From the NCBI GenBank assembly GCA_022747635.1, contig JAKTNV010000011.1, positions 16,033,975 through 16,097,974 of the forward strand: a stretch of DNA of 64,000 bases, given 5' to 3'. Source of the DNA: Hetaerina americana. Its lineage: Eukaryota; Arthropoda; Insecta; Odonata; Calopterygidae. The translations under genes and the position numbers were made by a program. This document shows, in pieces, positions 1 to 12,300 of the stretch; positions within the stretch are counted from its first letter, which is position 1; the number at the start of each line of letters is the position of its first letter. Below the pieces are notes generated by a model. That model saw nothing but the letters and a program-made list of their open reading frames with translations, did no database searches and had not been told where the DNA came from.

Positions 1-34
1 TTCGTCCTTCACTTCCTGTTCTCTTCCTTTACAG

Positions 35-330
35 GGGATGGAGAGACGGCTGGAGGTGGCGAGGGGACAGAGGGCGCCAAGCCAAATGGGGCTGGCGCCC
101 CCGCCGAGGGCGCCAAAGTGGAAGGGGGTGCCCTGGAGGAAACGGAAGACGAGATGGGTTTCGAGTCGAGTCTCGTTTTCAAGAGGGGTATGGTGTACAG
201 GGGAATATACTTCCCTTCCCTCACCAACTCATTCCGGGAAAAGAGATTGGAAATGGCTTACCAGCGATACTCTCACAGGCAGCGGCAAAAGTCCCTTATA
301 ATCGTCAATATAGTTGATCTCCTACTCAAG
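35..330 (+). CDS. Ac78C: Cyclase exon 1 in window: N-terminal cytoplasmic region into M1
   Basis: A pyrimidine-rich acceptor ends in ACAG at 31-34. The first two bases finish a codon begun upstream, so this is an internal exon and its ATG triplets are not the gene start. It encodes a low-complexity Gly/Ala/Glu stretch, then a conserved juxtamembrane block ([13 protein letters not shown], then [14 protein letters not shown]) and the first half of M1. The donor is AAG|GTATAG. Confidence 0.85.
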
Positions 331-3300
331 GTATAGTCAAGCAAATTAATGTTCTTTCATCTTAAGAGTCTAGTATTGTTTGTAATTTCATGATTGCTGT
401 GAAATAAGGGGTATGGTTGATTCACCTAATATCAAATGAGAATGTAATTCAATTAAATGTATGGAACACAAATTTTGAGAAGTAAATTGGAGAAAAAGCG
501 TTTAATCAGAGAAGAAGTCTTTTTAGCGTGGAATAATTGCGCTTTCTTTCCTTTGAATGATTTCAGAGGATAATTACCCTCAATGGATGCTATGAATTAA
601 GTTATATCCTTTATTTTTATATTTATATTAATTATTATGGATGCTTTTCTAGTTTTGTTCTATTCCAAAAGTTTTTAAGATGTAATCCTAAAAATATCCA
701 CTCTCTCACCAGGAATCAGTCAGGATACAGTTTTATTATTTGCTCAAATGGAAGAGATTCCTCATTGGTCTTCGCTATTTATTTAGCTTTAAGATGAATG
801 TAATATGCAAAAAAAATCTAGTTTCACCACCAGCAATATTTCAATTGTTTCAGGCTCAACTTTGTGGAAGTTCGTGTTCATTAAATGAAGAACATAATGT
901 ATATTTCCACTGTTCTTTATTTTCGTATGACTAGTTTCAACGCTTAGGCATCATCATCAGGTACCTTGATGATGCCTAAGCATTGAAACTAGTAGTATGA
1001 AAATAAAGAACAGTGGAAATATACATTGTTTTCTTCATTTATTGGCCAGGAGCATTTGTCTCATTCACAGCACTCACTATATATACTTAGTTGTACCTAT
1101 GTTTTGCATTGTGCACCTGATTTTTTTGAATCATTAATCTAGCCCACAGTAAACTTATTTAAATTGATTTCTGAGATTCATTTTAACGAGAAGTTTTTTA
1201 TCTGTCATGCTATAATTTTGGCTGTTAAATATTTCACACACTGTTCACAGTACTGGTACCACAATCAAGTAATAGAAAAATTCACCCAGGTAATTAATTT
1301 TTCATAACAATTTTGAGTACATAATGACTTCAGGTGTCAATCCAAATTAAAATAATAGAATTTATGTTTCATACATTACAGGATTTAATTATCCTGTGGA
1401 AATCTTTTGCCAATATTTACAATATTAGCCAAAGAGAAAATGTTTGAATATTAACACTATTGCATCCAAATTAATTGTAAAAATATTCATACAGGCTAAT
1501 AAAGTAAATTTTCTGTCTGATAATGATAGTCCAGTCTCCAAAGGCCACTTTTCCCTTAAATGCCAATTATTAGGGTGGGTTTCCAGCTGCATAGCACCAT
1601 AGGGAATGCTGTATATCCTTTGTTTGGGATGGGAGTTAAGGAGTATGGGATTTCCAGTGTTTTTCTGGGAAGGAAAGTTTCTCAGGCAAGAAAGAGGTTC
1701 ATTGACTGAAATATATTGCATATGTACATATATATTATAACTCCTGGCACTCTAGATATTTTTTAAGTCAGTTTTCCTTAAGGTTATTCCAGCCCAATCT
1801 CTTATTACATAACGTGTACATGAAAACAGTTTATTGTTTCACATTTAGATGGCTTTTTAATGGTGGTGTTTTAACCAGCCTTTGGGTTGATTTTTTTTTC
1901 TTCTTTCCACTTTCTTTCTCAAGTGATTGACACTTTAGGGTCTGTAAAAGATTAAGTGTCATTTTTTTCTTGCAGATTGCGCTTATTGTAGCTTTTGTGG
2001 CATTTGAAAAGAGCTGGGAGGGTGTCCCACCGAAAGGAATAGCATGGACTACGTGTACAATGGCTGCGAATATTTTAGTTTGTGGACTTGGCTGGTGGAA
2101 AATCTTTGCCAACAATTATCTTCATTGGGGAGCATTGTTCACCTGGATTCTATTTAACACTCAAGGTGAGCAGTTAGTGGCATTAAAGTAGCTATGACCA
2201 TTTAGATCACCTGAGCATGTTTCTTCATCATATGCATCACTAACAATTACAATTCTAAAGTATCTGTCCCAGTATATATGTCTATATTTTACTTATAAAT
2301 CTGGAGAAACACTATGTATATTGAATACAATTTGTGCACAGGATTATTCAAGGGTAAAGTCTAATATTTTAAGAAACTATCATCAAACATTGGAGGGAGG
2401 CACAGTGATCTGGTGGACAGAGTGATCAGCCAATGACTGGAGGGTCTTGGTTTGATTCCCTTTGACTTATGACACCCCCAGCTACATATATCCAGCCTGC
2501 TTGATTGTTTGAGTGACAGATATTCCTAGGAAACAGCAGATGGCAGAAGGGAAAGTAATTGGCCCATTAACCCTGTTGATATGTGATTCTTACACCAGGG
2601 TTTAGTACAAAGCAAGCCATTCACCAAAAAAATTAATCATCCAGTCCATCAATAAGTGAAAATTTTTGGAAGAAATGTCCTTGGTGTGACTCATTGGTAA
2701 TGATTTCTGAGATCTAATTCGTCCAACATTGAATTTAGAGCTGAAGGTGCAGTATTAAGTGATAAACTCTCAATAATTTAAACATTCTTATGTTGGGATA
2801 CAAAAGCTGGAGCATAAAATGCAAGGGTGCCTGAAAGAAAAATGAGCTTATTTTATTTGGGCATCCCAGTATGTATTGGTGGCTTCATCTTCAGTGCACT
2901 TTGTTCATGCTCTTTCCAAGATGACAATTCAAGCTGAAAGAGACCAGTTCGCAGAGGGAGCAAATCCTAAGTTGGCAGAAACAGGAAGAAAACCAAAAAT
3001 TGTATATAAATTACAGTAATTTGATCAGTTTATACTTTTTTTGAAATAATAAGAACAAATAATCTCATTTAATTTAGCATAGATATATACTTGCTTATTT
3101 CAGGTATAACTTTGCACAATTTTAATCCTTTTTGTCAATGCTATTACATTTTCAGGTTTCATTGGAGAAGGGATCGGTTTCTGTGAAAGTGAGAGTCTGG
3201 TGTGGTACATTCTCTTCATCGTCTTTGTCACTTTTGCAATGCTCCCCCTCCCACTTCGTTGGTGCATCATGGCTGGGTCAACCACGGCATTGATTCATCT

Positions 3301-6300
3301 CATCATCACATGTGTGCACAAGTTCCAGGATGAGCAGGTAGGCCACATGCATGCAGAGATGTTTGTGAACAAGATGGCAGGACTCGGCTGACCATTCCCT
3401 GAAAAGTGAAAAGGGTTCATCTCTGATTTAGTTCCAAGGTCAAGTGACCATTAATGGCGTAATCCCTCAGAAAACAGAATCATATGCCCATTTTTATGTT
3501 CAGACATTTCTATTGCTAATGTATGTCTCCTTGTGTGATAGTTGTTTGTTTCACAATGATTTCCACGTCATCACCCTGCTATAATTTCATGATTCCCCTG
3601 ATAAGTGGCATAACATTGTACTATAATATGTTCCTTGCCAATTTTCTCATTGTTATTCATTATTCTGCTTCTGTTACAGGATATCAGTTGTGTTCTGAGA
3701 CAGGTTTTTGCTAATGCTCTCTTGTATGGTGCCGTTAACTTTGCTGGAATGTACACCAAATATCTGACTGATCGAGGTCAGAGGCGGGCATTTCTAGAAA
3801 CTCATCGCTCCACAGAGACTCGCTACAGAACTCAAAAGGAGAATGATCGCCAAGAGAAACTTCTGCTCTCAGGTATTATTTTTTATGACTACGTAACATC
3901 ATTAGTGGTTTATAAATTTTTGTGATTGATGGATAGGGTAGAAGACAATGAATAAAATAAAATAACAAATGAGTAATTGTAAAGGAATGTTAGTTGTTGA
4001 TAAGGTAATCAACTGATAGCTGAGGTCATTTGAACCATTAGGTACAGATGCAGGTAGAGGTAGGCTGTCCAGGGAATGGGGGAAGAAGGGTGGAGAGAAA
4101 CCCAGTATCGGTATTAGCCCACTCTTAACAAAAGGGGTCAAGTTTAACACCCCATCTGGTGGATACCCTGCACTCCTTGAAGTACTCCTCTCATAGCACC
4201 CAAGTAGGAATTGGGATTTCTCAGCCAAAATGTGCAACTACCCCAGAAATTATTACAGAAGTGTTTGAAATGGTCATGAAGGATCACCATCTGAAAGTGC
4301 AAGAAATTGCTGAAGCTTTAAGGATGTCGTCTAAATGGCCATATCACATTTTAACTGTGGCATTGGATATGAGAAAATTATTTGCTAGATGGATGCCATA
4401 ACTTGATGCAGAATCATAAATGCATCAGAATGGAAACTTCCAGACAATTTTTGACCTGTTATAAGAGCAATCAACAAGATTTTCTGCACCATTTTGTGAC
4501 CATAGATACACCTTGGGCCCACTACTATACCCCCGATACAGTTGTCAATGCAGTGGAAAAATTGATTCACCACCACCAAAGAAAGCAAAGGCAATATGGT
4601 TGGCCAGAAAAGTGATGGCTTCAGTTTTATGGGATACAAAAGGGATTTTGCTGATAGATTATCTTCCTACTGGTTAAACAATTACTGAACAATGCTACAC
4701 TAACCTCCAGAACCAACTGCAGCAAAAGATACATGAAAAAAGGCCAGGTTTGTCAAGGAAGGAAGTCATCTTTCATCAAGACTAGGCTCAACACAAGTGT
4801 CATTGCCATGGCAAAAATACAAGAACTAAGGTACAATTTGTTGCCATACCCACCTTATTCACCTGATTTGACTCATTCCAAAGAAACTGCGGGAGATGCC
4901 GCAACAGTAACTTTTAACGGAGTCATCCGCTAATGTGCATTTCAATGCAACAATTTCAGAGCGTAAAAATCATTCGCCTTGACTGGGACTCGAACCCAGA
5001 TCCCTCAATATCCGGTCGAGTGCTTTAGCCACTTAAGCTACCGAGGCGTCCTCTTAAACTCTGAAATTTCAGAGTTTAAGAGGACGCCTCGGTAGCTTAA
5101 GTGGCTAAAGCACTCGACCGGATATTGAGGGATCTGGGTTCAAGTCCCAGTCAAGGCGAATGATTTTTATGCTCTGAAATTGTTGCATTGATTTGACTCC
5201 ATCAGATTTCCATCTCTTCCCCAAGTAAAAATTTTTCCTTGGTGAATGCAGAATCTCTTCCAATAAAGCACTAACAGCCAAAATAGACGGGTATTTTGCA
5301 GACCTGAAGTAATCTTATTTTCAAGATGGGGTCAAGAAATTGGAACATTGCTGGACAAAGTGCATAAGTGTACAGGGAGACTACATTGAAAAATAAAAAA
5401 GTTTCACTGAAATAAGTCGCTTATTTCCATTCCATTTCAAGAAATTTTCAAATTACCCTTGTATTATTTCCTTACTCCAATCAACAGCCTTGCCAATCTA
5501 ATTAAGGACCCAGGAATTAGCTTACATCTATACAAATCTTTACAACATCCCTGATTAAACCTTTCCCATTAAGTAACACCTTCCTATCCTCTTCTCTCAA
5601 TCACCAATCACCGTTGCATATCCCCCCTTATTTTACCCCTCCCCCAATATTCTCTTTTCTCCTTATCTTCTTATCAGTTACCTCTGGCTTGATTTTCTAT
5701 AACTTTTGCCTTCAAAATAAAATTAATGGCATATCAATACCATTGTTGCAAGGAGATTCTTCCTTTCTATGCATGCCACATAGTTTATGACAAAATCGTC
5801 TAGAAAGAAAAAAAGAAGAGGAAGTTAAAATGTATGAGAGGGCTGCCCTAAGTACTTGCCCATTGAATGCTGTTGCAGTCCAATTGTTATTGAATACAGT
5901 CAAACTACAATGCAATCAAATTGTGAAAATATGACTAAAAGATTTGAAAAATATTCTATTGATTAAATTAAAAATGAATCCTATAATAATAATAATGTTG
6001 GCTACACTTAACTGAATTCCCAATTATTTATGCACTTCTTGTCTCCATTTACTCAGAGTACCTTTCAAGTTGGGTCTTAAAATGTTAATTAAATGAGTAA
6101 CCATCAAAACAAGGGTAAACAATAATCTATTCTTGTTCTTACAGTGAATTTAAGTATTTGTTCATAGAAGTATGCCAAATGTCATTACTGGATTCAATGG
6201 CTTTTAATGTGAAATATTTTTCAGTATTACCTGATTTTGTTGCCAAAGAAATGATACGTGACATTGCCAAAGAAGAGGAAAAGGGAGCCTTCACCCCGTC

Positions 6301-9300
6301 ACAGTTTCACAAGATTTACATCCATAGATATGAAAATGTCAGCATTCTTTTTGCAGATATCAAAGGATTTACAGGTTTGAAATATTTTTAAACTATCTTC
6401 TGAAATGTACGAGGGTCATCCGGAAAGTAGTACCCGTTCGTGCCGCATGAAGTGCTGACGACGCGAGTAGCCGCTGGACGAGGTCAGATAGCTTCAGTGG
6501 CTTGTCTGCCTTCTCTGAGCCAAGTTGCGTGACGCTAGCATTGCCTGTGTTGTTTCTGTGATTGTTTACAATGTTTAAAAAAATTGAGAACGCCGCCAGT
6601 TGTGAAGTGAGGGCAGTGATTAAATTCCTCAATGCAAGAAACGTTCGCCCATGTGATATTCATCGCCAATTAAAGGAGGTGTATGGAGACAATGTAATGG
6701 ACGAGTCGTCTGTTCGGCGGTGGTGTCGCAACTTCAACATGGGGAGGGGGAACACACACGACGATGAGCGTTCGGGGAGACCGTCTGTCATTACAGACCA
6801 ACTGGTGAGCTCAGTTGACGAATTCGTGAGGAACGATCGGCGCGTCACAATTGATGACATCTGTGAGCATTTTCCCAATGTTTCTCGAACAATTGTTCAT
6901 GAAATTGTTAAACACCATCTGCATTATGCAAAAATTTGTGCAAGATGGGTCCCTCGCGTATCTCAATGAGCTGGCGGCGAAGGACTATGCAGCAGGAATA
7001 CAGAAACTTGTCACACGTTATGACAAATGCCTTAATTTGCTTGGAGATTATGTTGAGAAGTAGTTTAAAGTATCCTCTTTCAAATAAAATTTTTTATGTT
7101 TGTTAATATTTACTTTTGTGTCTTTATTTCACGAACGGGTACTACTTTCCGGATGACCCTCGTATATGAGTATTTACCTTTCTAATTTTCAATGCCATTT
7201 CCCCACCCAAATTTTATTCAAAATTCATCAATATTGCACTAACACAAATGCTGTAGCTACTTACATTTTTGTTGGCCATCAAACAAGCTGTGGGTAAAAA
7301 AACATTCTCCTCAGCCAATTATAGATATGTGCACATGAACCATGGTGATAGATTTTTCTCAGCCAACAGATGCTTGATGGATTGTCCTTGCATATTGCAA
7401 TATTACCCATCTCTCAAAACACCTTATTTATCCAATGTCTATTTGTTCTTCTCCCTTCACAAACCTTCTTGGTAATTTTCCTGAATATGAAGCAGGGAAA
7501 TTGGCAATTTCAATTAAATTACCAATTCCTCTTTTTGGAAATGAAACCTTTTATCCATGATTCCAAGTTTTGGTGGAAATTTTATTGGTAGCATTAGTTT
7601 TCAGTTTTTGAAAATGGAATTTTTAAGCTAGATTTTTGTCATAGCAGCACATATTTACTCTATTATGAAGCTACAGATAAATTGTTCATAGCTTTAGAAA
7701 GTTGAAAAAATTATTGTAAAGGTTTAATGATATAATAAAATTACACATTTATTTCAGCCCTTGCAAGTCAATGCAGTGCCCAAGAACTTGTTAGGGTCCT
7801 AAATGACTTATTTGCCAGATTCGACAAATTGGCTGCAGTAAGTATATATTATTCAAAAGGCCAAATCAACTAGAAAAATTTCTTGATTTGTGAAGATATA
7901 AAGTGTTACTGAATTATTTGATCTCACTATCTGAGTTTTTTTAAATATCTTTTCTTTTGTTGACCAGGAAAACCATTGTTTACGGATAAAGCTCTTGGGC
8001 GATTGTTATTACTGTGTCTCAGGACTCCCGAAAGCACGTGCTGATCATGCCCACTGTGCCGTTGAAATGGGACTTCATATGATAAAAGCAATTCAAGCTG
8101 TCCGACATCGAACCCAAGTGAGTTAAGGGTGTTTAAGGAAAGAAATCAATCTGAGCTTCTTTAGTTTATCTTTACCTTAGAGCCCATACTTGATTGGAAA
8201 AAAGCATGAAAGTGAAAAATGTTGGTACAGTGGAGGTTTAATTTTAATATTTATTTTTTTTCTAAGGCTAATCATTTATTTTATCTAAAGAGTTATTTGC
8301 ACTCCGCTTTGGTTTTCTGAATGTACACATTCAATTCCAAAATTACTTGGTCTCAGTTTGATCTTAGATGTGCCATTACTCACAAATTATGCTGAATATC
8401 CTTCTTCTACTATTTTCACTTTAGATAATTAATTTCATGGTGTTTGGTGAAGGCCAGAATTACCTGCCCTTTTTTTCAAAGATTATTAACCAAAATTGTA
8501 TGAACTCTCATGCTAAAACTTCTTACTTCAAGGCCACTTCTACACTTTGCAAGAAGTAGTTCAGAAAAATATATTGACTGCTACTATTTTGATTTAAACT
8601 TATTTTGAATGAGGTAAAATTGATGTACAAATAAGAGTATTGTATTTCCCCACCGATTTATTTCAACTATGTACCTCTCTCTATTTGAGTATGTCCTCAT
8701 TTTTCGAAAGCTATCCCTTGTTTGAAATATATAAAACATTGTTCAATTTTTTAATGTTTTATTTTCAAATAATACGCAAATATTTTGTTATTATGAATGG
8801 TTTTAGCATAGATTTGCAAATTGAACTTGGTTCATATAGTTGGTAATGCTATCTTTATTATCGAAACACGGATTGCAGGGACAATTGTAACCATGAGAAT
8901 AATTTTAAATTTTCAGTGCATCTTGCAGGTAGATTTGAATATGAGAATAGGTATCCACTCAGGCTCTGTCCTCTGTGGAGTGCTTGGACTTCGAAAGTGG
9001 CAATTTGATGTGTGGTCTTATGATGTCACTCTTGCCAACCACCTTGAGTCTGGAGGGATCCCAGGGTAAGCAATTTCTCTGTTGATATTTAATTTGAATG
9101 TATTCAATGACCTCATTTTTTATTTGCAATTATACCCCATAGTTAGACTGCAGTATTCATATTAATCTCTTGTTTATTTTTTTCCTCAGCCGTGTCCACA
9201 TTTCAAAAGCAACCCTGGACTGTCTCAATAATGCTTATGATGTTGAACCTGGCCATGGGGAAACAAGAGATCAGTACCTCAGGGTAATGCAGTGATTTCT

Positions 9301-12300
9301 GGCACCTTATTTTGCTCATTTTTAGCAATTGTTTTCAAATTTTTGTGTTTCTAAAAAGAGCAGATTGCCAATGAATATTTTTCATTCACTTATTTTATGC
9401 AGCAATTCAACTCTTTGTCATTCCAAGGTATTTTATGTCCTTATTTAAGACAGTTATTTTAGATCTGCTAATTTAAGGGAATGAATAACATAAGAGATTC
9501 ATATCCTAGAGAAACATCATCAATCCAACTAAATTAGTGTTGGTCCTAGTTGCTCTGTGTACCAACTTCAATAGTTCATGACAATGGTAATAGAGGATAG
9601 TTGAAAAACTTAGAGCCACCGAGAGCCATAGCTATGAATTTAAAATGTATTTTAAGTTTTCACTGGTGACCTAGTTTCAGAATTTTAAGATAGTTCAGTG
9701 AATACAGGTAGAAGGTTTGAAGGACTGAAGAAGGAAATACATATGACAAACAAGAAAAATCTTTCATGATATGTAGGAAATAGTATTTCCATTAGGAAAT
9801 ATTCAAATGCAACCCTCCATAGATAGATAACCTTGAATGAATGAATAAAATCTAAAGACTAGGCATTAGTATGTTTGATCCAATTTACCAAAATGGATTG
9901 CATTGTTTTCTTTTACTATAATGTAAAAATATTTTAATAAAGTTTGCTAAATTTGCACAATAGCCATTCAGGTAAATATGGAATAATACCCAGGGATTAT
10001 GAATGTCAACAGGTTAATTCAATCTAGACCAAGGTAACGTTTCAACTTATTTCATTCTAATGTGTATGCTCCCTTCTCAACTCACCTGAGTTTGTTGTCT
10101 AATTTAAAAGAGATATCCAAAACTCCTTTAAGGAATCCCCATTCAAGCATCCTTGCATCAATTTTATGATAGACTTTGCAATGATTTGATTCAAAATTTA
10201 ATTGGAACCAAAAATAGCATGAATTCATTACATTTTAATGGTAATTAACTGTACACATTACTTTGAATGAATGCTGTTGATGCTGAAAAATGAAAATTCT
10301 GCCAGCCTCAGAAAACTCTTCAGTTTTCTTATGGCAAACGGCATTGAAAACTGAAGAAAGACACTTTTGTCTGATCTAAATACGGTAGGTAAAACCTTGG
10401 ACATAATAACCATTGTGCAATCCAAGAAAAGTTAAATATAGCTTTCCATTCTTGGATAGCTGGCTGCATTCCCATTCTATCCTTTAAATACTTACATGTG
10501 TATGCAGTGAAGTAATAATTATTCTTACATGTGTTTCCCATTTTCACCTTGTCAACTTGTCCTGCATATGACTGTATATTCTCATGAATAATAAATAACA
10601 CAACTAGTGAAATGAACAACTGTGCACCTCATGTACTATTGTTTAAGAATTTGAATGAAAAAGGAAGTGTCACAGACACAGTTTTCATGGTGTTACATAG
10701 CAATTACTTTTAATACATTGTAACAACAATATATGTTGCACTAGATAAAAAGTATGGACCTAAAAAATAACAGGCTTAGCACAGACTAGAGTAGTTAGAT
10801 ATTTAGGAATATGTATGATTCCTCATAAAATAACCACAGGCTAATACTCTGGGTAATTACGTACTTGGCTTCAATTACTGTAACTAAAAATTAGAAACTA
10901 TTATATTAAATGTTTTATGAAAACTTGAAGCTGTCTAGGGATTCTATTACATTGTTTTTGGTTTTCATTATCTAGAATCTCATCCAAAGAGCTTGGCTTA
11001 CCATTATCTTTGTTACTTCAGTTATATTTTTTTCTTTTTCAAGAATTATTTTCCAAGCCTCCTTTTATCTGATCTGTCTAGGACCATGGAGTAGAAACAT
11101 TCCTTGTTCGTCAAGTGGAACCACTGCACCCTAGACCAAGGAGGCCTGCTGGGGGTAATGGAGTGAGATATTCAAGACCACGGCTTTGGTCAGAGGATGA
11201 GAAGACTGGTAGTGCCCATGGAGTGTTGGCCAAAAATGTGGCAAATAATGTGGGGGCAGGGAATCAGGCAAACCCTCCCACAATTGCACCACCGGTTCAG
11301 ATCCATGTCACCCATGGACCAAGCAACCAGAGTAATAGCAGTGGTGGAGGAAGTGGGTTTGAGGAGGAAACGAATATGGAATGGACTCCAGAAATCCCAT
11401 TTGAAAACGTAAGTTGAGCATATGCATTCAGTAACAAATAAGCATAGTTAAATTAAGAATGTCTTAAGGTCTTCTCTGTTTACTGAGAAACTTACTGCAT
11501 TATTCAGTGCAATAGGCAGTTCTTCATGGTGATTACTCAGAATATTTAGACTAATATGACTGCTTTGTCTAAAGCATTAATTATTGATATACTAACACTA
11601 TTTAATGATGGATGGGCACAAATTTCAGTGATACATTCAGCCACACTTAGCAAGCAACTGCCAGCTTTCTGTTCATGTCTGGCCACCCTTTTTGATTGTC
11701 AAAACCATGTCATCCAGGATAATTGCATTAAAGAAATGAAATGCAAATATCCACGTAATTATAAATAGCTTTGGTATACACTAAACCTCCTTCCTCAATA
11801 CAATGACATTTTACATATCAGTTGATATGCATGATGTCTGTAATAATGGGCTTATCTTAACCCTTTTTCTATTGACATTAAATGCCAATATCTGGTGTAA
11901 TATTATCAAGAGAGCCTGAAGGTTATTACACTTTTTGAAAATAGCCCAGAAGCTAAACCTTTTGAGAAATCCCAATTAATAAGAATGCATCCTGACAGCA
12001 TTTAACTGAATTGGTGGAGTGAAGTGGATTTGTGGGCTTACCATGCAAGAAGGCCTGATTTTGAATCGGGAAGACCATAGGCTTTTTTTTCAGTGATCCT
12101 TCAGTCCTTTTATCAAGCAGAGATACGAGTAGATTTTTAGCATAGCAGAGCTAGGGAAAGTAGAGGAGGTGGATATCACTGAGCCGCACCTTTAATTTCC
12201 TGAAATAATTAGGGAACAAAAGTAAATTACCCCCAAACAATATAAAGAGATAGTTTTGGAGTTAATGAAGGCTCCACAGACACAAACTTTGTTATCCAGA

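Larger units (their letters stand above)
4875..5188 (-). mobile_element. Palindromic tRNA-like SINE (long copy)
   Basis: A 314-base insert flanked by an 11-base TSD. Arms of about 122 bases (4,945-5,066 and 5,067-5,188) are reverse complements with only two mismatches, both of CpG-decay type. Each arm holds one tRNA-like unit. Read on the - strand, the element is inverted unit, direct unit, then a ~70-base single-copy tail (GCACATTAGCGGATGACTCC..GTTTCTTTGGAAT). The tail recurs at 43.96-44.02 kb and 14.91-14.95 kb. Confidence 0.8.
4236..5440 (+). pseudogene. Degenerate mariner transposase, interrupted by a SINE
   Basis: A Tc1/mariner-superfamily transposase relic is read across frameshifts and stops. 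Visible blocks in order are an HTH-like EIAEALRMS, the first-aspartate region [33 protein letters not shown], the second-aspartate motif VIFHQD, YSPDLT (continuing as PSDFHLF after the insertion) and a terminal GDYIEK. The order is that of a DD34D mariner. The element is dead and old. The coding line is split at 4,875-5,188 by a tRNA-like palindromic element that duplicated 11 bases of the transposase. Confidence 0.8.
6375..7757 (+). other. Cyclase intron 5
   Basis: Contains the young mariner at 6,410-7,162 starting only 35 bases after the donor. The remaining ~600 bases are AT-rich with no recognised feature. Confidence 0.7.

Noticed and set aside
5086..5158. Functional tRNA gene (GGA anticodon)
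   Set aside because: The acceptor stem pairs only partly, U33 is absent, there is no long variable arm for a Ser tRNA, and it lies within a duplicated retroposon.
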